From Enterobacter kobei (GTDB lineage: Bacteria > Pseudomonadota > Gammaproteobacteria > Enterobacterales > Enterobacteriaceae): a stretch of 64,000 nt of DNA. The stretch spans positions 2,728,001 through 2,792,000 of the forward strand of contig NZ_AP024590.1 in NCBI RefSeq assembly GCF_018323985.1, in the 5' to 3' direction. A program made the translations under genes and the position numbers. The notes under the pieces were generated by a model. That model ran no database searches. It was not told the origin of the DNA and worked only from the letters and a program-made list of their open reading frames with translations. The stretch's first letter is position 1. The number at the start of each line of letters is the position of its first letter. Positions 1 to 7,229 of this stretch are shown piece after piece.

Positions 1-145
1 AACCCATTGGAGCTTTAGCCTGTACCATCCCCAGTGCGGCCATAATGTCGGTGCCAGTCAGAGAATCTGAGGCAGTAGCAGGCGGAGAATCGCTAATCAG
101 CGTCGATTTGGCGAAATGGTATTTCACAATGTTTTCGAGGTTCAT
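1..145 (-). CDS. Q: Late antitermination protein Q (5' part, cut by window edge)
   Basis: Only the first 48 codons are in the window. The N-terminus (MNLENIVKYHF, then SDSPPATASDSLTGTD and MAALGMVQAKAP) closely follows lambda Q. In that family Q binds DNA at the late promoter and lets RNA polymerase read through terminators into lysis and structural genes. The ATG at 145-143 overlaps the stop of the preceding ylcG-like gene. Transcription runs off the left edge, so the late genes of this prophage should lie beyond position 1. The family match is from memory of the lambda protein. Confidence 0.85.
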   Translation of the reverse strand, partial: MNLENIVKYHFAKSTLISDSPPATASDSLTGTDIMAALGMVQAKAPMG

Positions 146-282
146 GCAGCAGCTCCTGCCAACTGGCTAATGCGAATAAAATTGCGAAGAATGCGGTAAT
201 CCACCAGCACCGAACCCGGGCGGCGGTAAATGCGAAGGTGCTGCCAGCGCATGCGAAGCGATTCGATCAGTTCTGGATTCAT
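142..282 (-). CDS. ylcG: YlcG-like small phage protein
   Basis: A 46-residue basic protein (MNPELIESLRMRWQHLRIYR, then RPGSVLVDYRILRNFIR). It resembles E. coli DLP12 YlcG, which has the same RLYRFPGSVLTDYRILKN-type core and the same position between rusA and Q. Function is unknown. Its ATG at 282 overlaps the rusA stop and its TGA overlaps the Q start, so translation is probably coupled. Confidence 0.7.
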   Translation of the reverse strand: MNPELIESLRMRWQHLRIYRRPGSVLVDYRILRNFIRISQLAGAAA

Positions 283-641
283 GCTGGCTCCAGCTCTGTG
301 ATAGTTAATTCCAGTTTGCCGCCCTTGGTCACCGGCATCCGCTTTACCCGATAATCGTCTACCTGCTGGTCGTCCTGCCAGAACCCGGCTTTGGTCAGTA
401 CGTCGAATGCAGCCTTCTGCAGGTTGTCCAGGTCTCTGCGGCGGCGGTCAGGCATATGACATTCGATGCGGATCTTCACCGGGCCGGAAATTCCAACATC
501 CAGCAGCTGGTCTTTGATGATCTGGGCCACGTGGTCGCGGTAAGCCTGCCCTTCTTTGCTGATGTGTGTGCGCCCGCGGTTGTGCCGGTAGTAGCGGTTA
601 TTGCTCGGCGGCCACGGCAGCGTGATGCTGTAGGTGTTCAT
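279..641 (-). CDS. rusA: RusA Holliday junction resolvase
   Basis: 120 residues, the usual RusA length. RusA is a dimeric, Mg2+-dependent endonuclease that cuts four-way DNA junctions, and it is common in lambdoid nin regions. The N-terminus (YSITLPWPPSNNRYYRHNRG) and the core RRRRDLDNLQKAAFD are near-identical to E. coli RusA. The catalytic aspartates known in the family are present at 70, 72 and 91. It lies in the nin-like cluster, downstream of the phosphatase gene whose last 4 bases it overlaps. Function is confidently assigned; activity is inferred from the intact active site. Confidence 0.95.
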   Translation of the reverse strand: MNTYSITLPWPPSNNRYYRHNRGRTHISKEGQAYRDHVAQIIKDQLLDVGISGPVKIRIECHMPDRRRRDLDNLQKAAFDVLTKAGFWQDDQQVDDYRVKRMPVTKGGKLELTITELEPA

Positions 642-1303
642 TCCACACCACCCTGCAACTGACGAATAGTGAGGTTACCGCTGAATACGGCACCGGTGTC
701 GATGTAATACTGATTGGCAAATCGCAGCGGCATACGCGCCGGGGTATGCCCGAAGATAAATAGGTCTGCGCCTTTGATTGCCCTCACAGCGCCACCCTGA
801 GAGTCATTAATGCGATGCCGGTTCCAGATGACCATCTCCTCTGACACTGGCTTGTCGAACTCATATTCGTCGTGCGGGTAGTCGGCGTGGCAAACAACGT
901 ATTTCTTATAGCCAGTCACCAATTCGATGATCAGCGGAAGCTGCTCCACTTTGGGAAGCAGATATTTGAGTTGTATATCCTGCTCGATATCCAGTTGATG
1001 CAACCACCCTGCGCCGTTTGACATCCAGTGGCTGAAGCTACCGCCGTTCACCAATGCATCCAGCATCATCTGCTCATGGTTCCCACGAACAGCACGGAAC
1101 CATGGCTGATTAATCAGGTCCAGGCACTCAACGTTTTCGGTACCGCGGTCAACGAGGTCGCCAACAGAGATAAGCAGATCCTGGGCCGGGTCGAAATCCA
1201 AACTGTCCAGCTGAGCCATGAGGTTGGTGTAACAGCCGTGCAAATCACCCACGACCCAGATATTGCGCCAGTCAGCACCATTAATGCGTTGATAGATGCT
1301 CAT
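638..1303 (-). CDS. ninI: NinI-like serine/threonine phosphatase
   Basis: 221 residues from the ATG at 1303, which sits in an ATGA overlap with the stop of the upstream gene; the reading frame is open further upstream but homology begins here. The metallophosphoesterase signatures appear in order: GDLHGCYTN, GDLVDRG and RGNHEQM, then a late histidine in CHADYPHDEYEF and FGHTPA. This matches lambda NinI (lambda protein phosphatase), which removes phosphate from Ser, Thr, His and Tyr in vitro. Its role in phage growth is unclear. Confidence 0.9.
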   Translation of the reverse strand: MSIYQRINGADWRNIWVVGDLHGCYTNLMAQLDSLDFDPAQDLLISVGDLVDRGTENVECLDLINQPWFRAVRGNHEQMMLDALVNGGSFSHWMSNGAGWLHQLDIEQDIQLKYLLPKVEQLPLIIELVTGYKKYVVCHADYPHDEYEFDKPVSEEMVIWNRHRINDSQGGAVRAIKGADLFIFGHTPARMPLRFANQYYIDTGAVFSGNLTIRQLQGGVE

Positions 1304-1590
1304 GCTTTTACTTTCCCCTCTTTCAGCCAGATAACCTGCGTGCGGGCCATGCCCTCCAGGGCGCACTCCTTTGCATAATCGTCATCAACCAGGCGGGTGC
1401 GGCGATCTATTTCGTCGTGGCAGCTGCTGCATGCGATAGTGGCAATCAGGTCAGGCGGCTTAATGCCGGTACCACACAGCCCGGCCAGGCGTATATGCGC
1501 CAGTACGCTCGTTTCTGGGTTGCCGTTGCATACTCCAGGGATACGCACCTGACATTCGCGGCCGCGCGCCGCTTTACGTAAGTCCGTCAT
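1300..1590 (-). CDS. YbcO-like putative nuclease (DUF1364 family)
   Basis: 96 residues from the ATG at 1590, the length of E. coli DLP12 YbcO, which it resembles strongly (RGRECQVRIPGVCNGNPETS near the N-terminus, VIWLKEG at the end). Cysteines in the RECQVRIPGVC and ACSSCHDEID motifs fit a metal-binding HNH-type nuclease fold, as described for YbcO. An ATG 27 bases upstream is in frame, but it lies inside the upstream gene. The chosen start has GGGGGTGATC just before it. It is part of the nin-type cluster with rusA. Confidence 0.8.
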   Translation of the reverse strand: MTDLRKAARGRECQVRIPGVCNGNPETSVLAHIRLAGLCGTGIKPPDLIATIACSSCHDEIDRRTRLVDDDYAKECALEGMARTQVIWLKEGKVKA

Positions 1591-1592
1591 GA

Positions 1593-1799
1593 TCACCCCC
1601 ACATCCGGTTTTGCCACCGGCGATCGGCCCGCGGTGGTTTGTTGCCTTCCGGCAGCCGGGCGCTGACGGTCCAGGTGAGGTAATCGGGGTTCAGGCTGCG
1701 TTCAACCTGCACTCCGCGGCGGCGGTATTGCGCCACGAGTTCGTCTGCCTGCTGCGTGGTGCAGTTGATATGCTGGAACCAGCTCTCTGTCATTCCCAT
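1593..1799 (-). CDS. Small phage protein of unknown function
   Basis: About 68 residues starting at an ATG that shares one base with the TGA of the DUF1367 gene (TGATG), so translation is probably coupled; a second in-frame ATG at 1793 is also possible. The protein begins MGMTESWFQHINCTTQQADE and has a basic, tryptophan-containing tail (RADRRWQNRMWG). The longer frame upstream lies entirely over the DUF1367 gene and is not used. I do not recognise a family. Position suggests a nin-region accessory gene. Confidence 0.6.
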   Translation of the reverse strand: MGMTESWFQHINCTTQQADELVAQYRRRGVQVERSLNPDYLTWTVSARLPEGNKPPRADRRWQNRMWG

Positions 1800-2395
1800 C
1801 ACCCCGCGAAGCTCATCAACTGCGCAGCGGCGTTTTCTGCCTCGCGCTGATTGCTGAATGCCCTGGACAATATCCAGCGCCACAGGACATCAAGCGCGGC
1901 TTTGTACAGCTGCTGGAATTCAGTTTCGTCCATGCTGGCGAAAGCGATACTCCGGGGGTGCTTTTTGAGTGTGCCGTCCGGCAGCTGAATAGCGTCATAG
2001 TGGCCAGCCTCAACGATCACCCAGGCACGATACGCATCGAATGACTTACAGGCGCTGATGCTCCCGGCGCGTTTATCCGCTATGCGTTCGAGATACTGCT
2101 CGGCGGCATCCAGCAGCGCGTCTTCATTCCCACCGTAGGAAGACAGGAATTTGGTGTAACCGGTCACCAGCCTGCGTTCGTTCGATGAAATAGCGCCGCC
2201 GGTCGGTTCCCAGTATTCGAATCCGAGGTTCAGCAAAGCGAAGAAGCGACGGTGATACGCCGGGTTGCGTACCTGCCGGAACTCGGCCACCAGCACGGCG
2301 CCAAGCTTGATTTTTGATTGCAGTAATTCGCTGGTCTCCGGCGTGGCGGGGATCAGGATTCCTGAGGACTGCTTGATGAGTTGTAACTGCGCCAT
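1799..2395 (-). CDS. DUF1367 family phage protein
   Basis: 198 residues. The conserved start (AQLQLIKQSSGILIPATPET) and the RNPAYHRRFFALLNLGFEYW block are the hallmark of DUF1367, which is found in lambdoid phages at the position of the NinB recombination mediator. The family has no proven biochemical role; a DNA-recombination function like NinB is inferred from position only. It is followed by coupled small genes leading to rusA and Q. Confidence 0.85.
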   Translation of the reverse strand: MAQLQLIKQSSGILIPATPETSELLQSKIKLGAVLVAEFRQVRNPAYHRRFFALLNLGFEYWEPTGGAISSNERRLVTGYTKFLSSYGGNEDALLDAAEQYLERIADKRAGSISACKSFDAYRAWVIVEAGHYDAIQLPDGTLKKHPRSIAFASMDETEFQQLYKAALDVLWRWILSRAFSNQREAENAAAQLMSFAG

Positions 2396-2429
2396 GGTGT
2401 TCTCCGTGGCGCATCAGGTTAACGGGTGT

Positions 2430-2669
2430 TCAATCCGTTGAAATTATCATATCAGAGGGTTGCGTTACGCGGTAGCCGAGACGATGAAGAAAGCGGGTTC
2501 CAGACGATAAATTAAAAATTCCTTCATCATCAAGCAGTGGGCGGCAAGATACTATGCCGTTTTTGGTATAGACCAAGCATCGATTTTCGAACGGCATAGA
2601 GCCGATAAGCTTACCATCTGATCGCCTGACAATGTCGTACCAGTCGCACTGCCCCTGAGTTTCTTTCAC
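2430..2669 (-). CDS. Unknown 79-residue protein downstream of a LexA box
   Basis: I choose the GTG at 2669 because AGGAGG lies four bases upstream of it; another in-frame GTG at 2702 has a poorly placed GGGAG. The protein (start KETQGQCDWYDIVRRSDGKL) matches no family I know. It begins 155 bp downstream of a strong LexA-type operator (2825-2840) on the same strand. The prophage repressor lacks a self-cleavage domain, so an SOS-controlled antirepressor is one possible role, but that is inference. Confidence 0.55.
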   Translation of the reverse strand: MKETQGQCDWYDIVRRSDGKLIGSMPFENRCLVYTKNGIVSCRPLLDDEGIFNLSSGTRFLHRLGYRVTQPSDMIISTD

Positions 2670-2702
2670 ACAACCTCCTCGCTTTGCTATCACCAAATAC
2701 AC

Positions 2703-3338
2703 TCTCCCGGCGGGAAGAATTTCTCTTCATGAAACCAAAATAACAAATTGCGTAAATTTCATAATAGGTTCGCCGGAAGAAAAACAAATTTTTTACTGAA
2801 GCATTTAAACCATACATCAAAAGACTGTATGGATAAACAGCATTTATTGGTTTGGCTTAAGTATGCACAAGAAAGCCATGATAGCGAAAGCACAGTTATC
2901 TTATTGATTTAAATACTTATTATTGCAACTAACATGTAAAATATGATCGTATTGCTTAACAGCTGGCGGCGGCAAAAATGTCGATTGTAAATATATGATC
3001 AGCAATCCCTCTTCACGTAATTGGCAGCGGATGTCGACGTCGAAGGTGTGACCTATGTCATATTACACGCACTAAAGTTTAGTAAGTTATTGCTGCGGCG
3101 TGACTATTTATTAATCGATTTCACGGACTATAAGATACTGTCGTTCGGTAAGGTCGACATGTGTAAACCACTTAGCCTTGAAGCATGAAAAACCTCCGGA
3201 GAGCCTGCCACATCGATATGAGGATTCTTATATAGGTTATATAACTTTAAGAGGTTTATAACAGCCTGCTATTTTTATGCTCACGACACTTGTGGTGCTA
3301 CATCATGCTAACTATTGTAAAAAAGTTATGCAAATTTC
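2703..3338. other. AT-rich stretch without a recognisable gene
   Basis: Apart from the LexA box I see only very short frames (under 20 codons) or frames with no ribosome site on either strand. It separates the leftward nin cluster from the rightward gene at 3413 and may be remnant or imported DNA brought in with that gene. Confidence 0.5.
2825..2840 (-). promoter_or_regulatory. LexA (SOS) box
   Basis: Read leftward the site is CTGTTTATCCATACAG, which keeps the invariant CTGT-N8-ACAG of LexA boxes. It differs at only two central positions from the sulA box as I remember it. It lies upstream of the 79-residue gene at 2430-2669. No ORF of useful size starts rightward of it. Confidence 0.75.
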
Positions 3339-3380
3339 TGCACTTTTGTGCATTATGCTTTAAGTATTGGATACTATAAT
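3339..3380 (+). promoter_or_regulatory. Promoter with operator-like palindrome for the 3413 gene
   Basis: A perfect TATAAT lies at 3375-3380. About 22 bp upstream is the inverted repeat TGCACTTTTGTGCA (3339-3352), placed where a repressor could cover the -35 region. No good -35 hexamer is visible, so the promoter may be weak or need an activator. A ribosome site (GAGGGG) follows before the ATG at 3413. Confidence 0.5.
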
Positions 3381-3412
3381 CAATTTTTAACCATTAGAAT
3401 GAGGGGCAATCT

Positions 3413-4387
3413 ATGGATGATCAAGGCGCATTGGCTCTAGTGCAAAAATATGGCAAACCTCTTTACAATATACTAAAAATAACCGGACCCTTTTTATTAT
3501 CACAGTCTAAAACAGCAGTTGAAAATTATTCAGACTTTAAATTAAATAAAGTGCGCTTAGAAGCGATATCGATTTTACTTCAGGAAGAAGCAAAAAAAAT
3601 TGTAGAGGACAGATCTAGACTTAGAGAAATAATTATGAACACCACTGGTCTCGAAAGGATTCGCGCTCAAAATGATTACAACTTACTGACAAAGGAATTG
3701 AATAAGCTTTCAACAGTTGACCGGGTAAAAGATTTCATTGGTGATAATGAACTTATTGAAAATGATAAAGAAATTGAAGACAGCTGGATCGATAAATTTA
3801 ATCAACTCGCTTCATCGCTAAATGAAGAATGGAGAAAAAAACTTCTTGCAAACGCTTTTGCTTTAGAATTAAAAAAGTCCGGGTCAGTAAATTTTATTAT
3901 GCTAAATTGCATTGCCTCGTTTGATGAAAAAACTTTTAGAATGTTTGGCTTCTTGATAAATGCAAGTATAAGAATGTATGAAGTAAACATTTTTCCATCA
4001 GATGACGGAAAGAGAGCATTTGATATTAACGGTGAAAAACATACACTTAACGAAATAATTTACAGGTTAAGTCATCTTAACCTTCTTAACACTAGCAGTG
4101 AAGGCTATATTGATTTGAGAAATCAAGGCGAAAAAGAAACGTATTTACGTTATGGAAGGCGAGTGCTAAAAATGCGTTACCCCGACCTTACTGTACCCCC
4201 AGTGCATCTTATAAGAATGAATTATTTCACTAGTCTAGGAAATGACATTGCCAAACTTTACGCTCGAAATATTAATGCCCTTGGGAATGAATACTTTGAT
4301 GTATTTCTGAGGGAGGCAAAAAACAAACAGTATATTTACAGTGAAATTGAATTACCTGAAGAATTACATGAGGAACTGGGCAATTAG
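3413..4387 (+). CDS. AT-rich cargo gene, DUF2806/TIGR03899-like (weak)
   Basis: 324 residues, transcribed against the surrounding phage operon and visibly richer in A and T than its neighbours. A ribosome site (GAGGGG) precedes the ATG. No signal peptide or clear membrane span is seen. Residues 137-185 carry a W-x-x-x-L-L-A...E-L-K-K-S-G-S pattern followed by a helical block. This recalls the core of the DUF2806 and TIGR03899 proteins, some of which sit in mobile elements; this is a pattern judgement, not a search. With its own promoter and terminator it looks like a lysogenic conversion gene (moron), possibly for phage exclusion. Confidence 0.7.
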   Translation: MDDQGALALVQKYGKPLYNILKITGPFLLSQSKTAVENYSDFKLNKVRLEAISILLQEEAKKIVEDRSRLREIIMNTTGLERIRAQNDYNLLTKELNKLSTVDRVKDFIGDNELIENDKEIEDSWIDKFNQLASSLNEEWRKKLLANAFALELKKSGSVNFIMLNCIASFDEKTFRMFGFLINASIRMYEVNIFPSDDGKRAFDINGEKHTLNEIIYRLSHLNLLNTSSEGYIDLRNQGEKETYLRYGRRVLKMRYPDLTVPPVHLIRMNYFTSLGNDIAKLYARNINALGNEYFDVFLREAKNKQYIYSEIELPEELHEELGN

Positions 4388-4403
4388 AACAATACACAAT
4401 TAG

Positions 4404-4441
4404 AAGAGGCCAGCATTTTTTAACAAGGCCTCTTGTTTTTT
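4404..4441 (+). terminator. Rho-independent terminator of the 3413 gene
   Basis: A perfect 8-bp stem (AAGAGGCC at 4404-4411, GGCCTCTT at 4427-4434) is followed by a run of six T residues. It lies 17 bp after the stop codon of the rightward cargo gene. Confidence 0.9.
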
Positions 4442-4616
4442 ACGTCCTGATTCCTCGGCAACAATTAAACTTCGCGTTTATATAAATATCTTCTTCATCT
4501 TCTTGTTGCATATGTAAGGTTTACCACACTTATGAGTATAAATGCTCAATCAGTATGTACCCGCCATCAAATGCATTAACAATCAGGAAAATTAACGGTT
4601 TTTAATCACTCATAAG

Positions 4617-4808
4617 CTACATCCGTTTAATGTGATGCTTCAAACGACGCTGGTGATGCACCGGGAGATCCCCGGCACGTTCAACCTGTGCGTAAACCAG
4701 TCCGACTTCGGTAGGCCAGACGGTTTCCGGCACATTCACCAGCAGTAAACTCTCCAGCTCGATAATGCGGCTGGTGGCGTATTGCAGGAGCGGATCGGTA
4801 TTGTTCAT
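4617..4808 (-). CDS. Small phage protein of unknown function
   Basis: 63 residues, starting in an ATGA overlap with the methyltransferase stop. The N-terminal half (DPLLQYATSRIIELESLLLV) looks helical and the C-terminus is basic (HHQRRLKHHIKRM). I recognise no family. It is the last gene of the leftward block before the cargo gene on the other strand. Confidence 0.65.
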   Translation of the reverse strand: MNNTDPLLQYATSRIIELESLLLVNVPETVWPTEVGLVYAQVERAGDLPVHHQRRLKHHIKRM

Positions 4809-5539
4809 GCAGCACGCTCCTTTCGGCTAATACCCATTCTCATGCAAGCCACTTCAAAAATGTCCTGCTCTTTTTCGATCCCGATAAAGGACCGTTCTGT
4901 CTGCTGGCAGGCGATGCCCGCGGTACCGCTTCCTATCGTGAAATCCAGTACCACGTCGCCGCGGTTGCTGTAGGTTTCAATGATGTATTTCACCAGAGCC
5001 AAAGGCTTTTGGGTTGGGTGAAAATTCCCGGTTTGCTTATCGCTCGAGAAGAATTGAACGTCCCGCGGGTACCGCTTTGTCGAATCGTATTCGGTCAGCG
5101 ACAGCGCCTTACCGTAGCACTCTGAATTTACGGTCTTCCGCTTACTGGTTTTGCGGATGTGACCATCAGTCATCTGTGGGTTATACGTCGGCTGATGGCG
5201 ATAAAATACCTGGATATTTTCATGCGCGCGCAACGGCTGCTTTTTTGCGTTCAAGAATCCGGTAGCGTTAACTTTTTCCCAGATCCACTCTGTGCGCCAG
5301 TCGCTAAAGTTGCTGCTCACCAGCATGCTGGTGAAGGGCTGAGCGGAGAAAAGCACTATGGCCGCGTTCGGCTTGCATACCCGATACAGCTCGCGCCACA
5401 TCCTTGGCAAATCGAGAACAGAATCCCACCGGCACTGTGTGGTGCCGTAGGGAATATCAGCGCAAACGAGATCTATGCTTCCCTCGGGAATGATAGGTAA
5501 CACATCGAAGCAGTTAGCGTTGTAAAGGCGAATGCTCAC
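4805..5539 (-). CDS. Orphan N4/N6 adenine/cytosine DNA methyltransferase
   Basis: 244 residues. Motif IV appears as DIPYG at 28-32 (a variant of DPPY), HPTQKP is at 174-179, and the S-adenosylmethionine motif I is DFTIGSG at 199-205. Catalytic motif before SAM motif is the beta-class order of amino-methyltransferases. No classical restriction gene is adjacent; its neighbour, overlapping by four bases, is an MmcB-like PD-(D/E)XK protein. Phage orphan methyltransferases usually protect DNA from host restriction or tune regulation; the target sequence cannot be read from the gene. Confidence 0.85.
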   Translation of the reverse strand: MSIRLYNANCFDVLPIIPEGSIDLVCADIPYGTTQCRWDSVLDLPRMWRELYRVCKPNAAIVLFSAQPFTSMLVSSNFSDWRTEWIWEKVNATGFLNAKKQPLRAHENIQVFYRHQPTYNPQMTDGHIRKTSKRKTVNSECYGKALSLTEYDSTKRYPRDVQFFSSDKQTGNFHPTQKPLALVKYIIETYSNRGDVVLDFTIGSGTAGIACQQTERSFIGIEKEQDIFEVACMRMGISRKERAA

Positions 5540-6405
5540 GCTGCGTCCTCCGTTGCTGACTCACCAGGCAATTTCGCATTCGCTTTGGCGAGCATTTTTT
5601 CCATGTTCATGAAGATCCCGCGCAGGCGCTGAATCTCTGAATCCTGCGCCAACCGGTAACAGGCCTCGTTGATCGCTCTGGTGAGTTGATTTACTGTTGC
5701 ATCAGCGGAGAGCCCTAGCACTTCAGCCAGTTCGGCCTGCGCCCTGTTGAGGCTTTCGGCCTGCCGCTCCATGCTTTCGCGATGCCAGCGCGCTTCCTGC
5801 TCGGTCTGCTGGAATACTTCTGCCCGCCGCTTTTCCTGCTGTTCAATAGCCGATTCAAGTCGGTTTTTTGCGCTATAGGCTTGCGAGACCAGTCTGGCGC
5901 TCTCTTCTCCATGCCGCCGGGTCAGCCGGGTTTCATGGACGTAAACCGGAGCGCTGCGCATAGATAACCGGGTGCGCTCAGTTTCACGGCGGATCCCGTC
6001 GATGACCAGTTTCACCCAGGCATCGCGGGGCAGCGTGTCGATCGGGCGCATAGATGGCCCTTTCACCGTATACCAGCCACCCTCCTTGCGAACCATCAGC
6101 CCGCAGCCTTCAGGGATGTCCGTTTTCTTGAGCATCCCGTCGGGCACAGCGAAGACTACGGCGCTGGCGTACGCAAAATACTTTGTGAATTTACCGGCGG
6201 TCACATCAGCGCGGAAATCTGAAACGGAAACTTTGACCTCATAGACTACCGGACAGAACTTGCTGAATGAGCACGGCAGCGCGTAAACGTCCGGGCGCGC
6301 GGTACCGCTTGGGCCGAGCTGCATGTCTTCCCAGACGATACGGGCGGTGTTCTGGCGCAGATGCTCAGCCAGATCGTGAGCCAGTGCGTTATGACCCCAT
6401 TTCAT
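5536..6405 (-). CDS. MmcB-like PD-(D/E)XK protein with C-terminal coiled coil
   Basis: 289 residues. The N-terminal ~150 residues fit the MmcB family (PF06319, DNA repair, restriction-endonuclease-like fold): E26, PD at 38-39, and E56-V-K58, then SDFRAD and KYFAYASAVVFAVP. Residues about 175-250 are rich in Q, E, R and A and probably form a coiled coil, an addition to the nuclease-like part. It overlaps the methyltransferase gene by four bases. A DNA-cutting role is plausible because the core residues are present, but it is not shown. Confidence 0.75.
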   Translation of the reverse strand: MKWGHNALAHDLAEHLRQNTARIVWEDMQLGPSGTARPDVYALPCSFSKFCPVVYEVKVSVSDFRADVTAGKFTKYFAYASAVVFAVPDGMLKKTDIPEGCGLMVRKEGGWYTVKGPSMRPIDTLPRDAWVKLVIDGIRRETERTRLSMRSAPVYVHETRLTRRHGEESARLVSQAYSAKNRLESAIEQQEKRRAEVFQQTEQEARWHRESMERQAESLNRAQAELAEVLGLSADATVNQLTRAINEACYRLAQDSEIQRLRGIFMNMEKMLAKANAKLPGESATEDAA

Positions 6406-6905
6406 GGCTCAACCTCCCCGTTGCGCAGCTGCTGAGCGAACGCCGTGGCTACAGAGCGAAATTTGTCGTAAACCACAACTTGCCGATCAAAGAATCCTCC
6501 TGCCTGACACTGGGCATGAGTCCGTGCCATTTCCCGGGCGAAAAGATCAACTCCCTGCGCCTTCAATTCGACAATAGCCGCCTCTGTGGCTGGCTGCCGT
6601 AGCACTTCGAGAGCGTCAAACAACAGCGCGGAAGCCGGGTTCAGCGATTTTTCCACCGGCTTAATGCCGCTGGCGCTGTACTGCCAGACTAGCTGGCCGA
6701 TAATCTCGGCGCGGGCCACGTTGTCCGCCGTCAGCGCATCACGCTGTTTGGCAGTTTCACGCAGCGTAGCCGTGGTGCAGTCCAGCCGTTCGGCCAGGCG
6801 AGACATCATTTTTGCAATCTCGATGATCGGCGTGTCGCTGCCCAGCGCCTTCGCAAATTCATGGCCCACGGCCACCAGCTCTTTGTTGTTCTGTAATTCA
6901 CTCAT
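6402..6905 (-). CDS. Phage accessory protein, Ead/Ea22-like type
   Basis: 167 residues, mostly helical, starting MSELQNNKELVAVGHEFAKA. The layout (N-terminal helix, R/A/Q-rich middle, tail with FAREMARTHAQCQAGGFFD) resembles the variable Ead/Ea22 accessory proteins of lambdoid phages, but the assignment is by general appearance. It overlaps its downstream neighbour in an ATGA junction, so it belongs to the same leftward operon. Confidence 0.6.
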   Translation of the reverse strand: MSELQNNKELVAVGHEFAKALGSDTPIIEIAKMMSRLAERLDCTTATLRETAKQRDALTADNVARAEIIGQLVWQYSASGIKPVEKSLNPASALLFDALEVLRQPATEAAIVELKAQGVDLFAREMARTHAQCQAGGFFDRQVVVYDKFRSVATAFAQQLRNGEVEP

Positions 6906-7222
6906 GCTCGCCCACTCCCGAAGATTTTATGAATTTGATAGCCCTGCCAGTTCTCCCTGCACACAGTTGCCATTGGCGGCGCTGCGCTTTTTTTCCTCGC
7001 TGGTGCGTCAGGTTTGATCTTCGCCTGCCAGCGCTGAATCAGCCGATATTCAGGGTGCGCGGGCTTACCGATGTTTTTGATTAAGCCGATCCGCGTAAGG
7101 CGCCCCAGAATGTTGTGGGTATGCTTATTGTCCCACCCCAGCTCTCTGGCCAGGCGGCGCGGTGTGGTGCTCCTGTGCTGCTCAAGAAATGCGATAACCG
7201 CCAGTTGATCTTTGCTGCGCAT
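6902..7222 (-). CDS. Winged-helix DNA-binding protein, unknown target
   Basis: 106 residues. Residues 1-60 look like a winged helix (AVIAFLEQHRSTTPRRLARE, GWDNKHTHNILGRLTRIGLI), and a basic linker and short tail follow. It could be a regulator or an accessory replication factor, since it sits directly after the DnaC-like gene with a 7-bp gap. I know no named homologue. Confidence 0.6.
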   Translation of the reverse strand: MRSKDQLAVIAFLEQHRSTTPRRLARELGWDNKHTHNILGRLTRIGLIKNIGKPAHPEYRLIQRWQAKIKPDAPARKKSAAPPMATVCRENWQGYQIHKIFGSGRA

Positions 7223-7229
7223 GCTGGCC

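Noticed and set aside
2611..2820. 69-codon leftward frame directly after the LexA box
   Set aside because: There is no ribosome site before its ATG at 2817, it overlaps the better-supported 79-residue gene in another frame, and it has no family pattern. It remains a minor alternative target of the LexA box.
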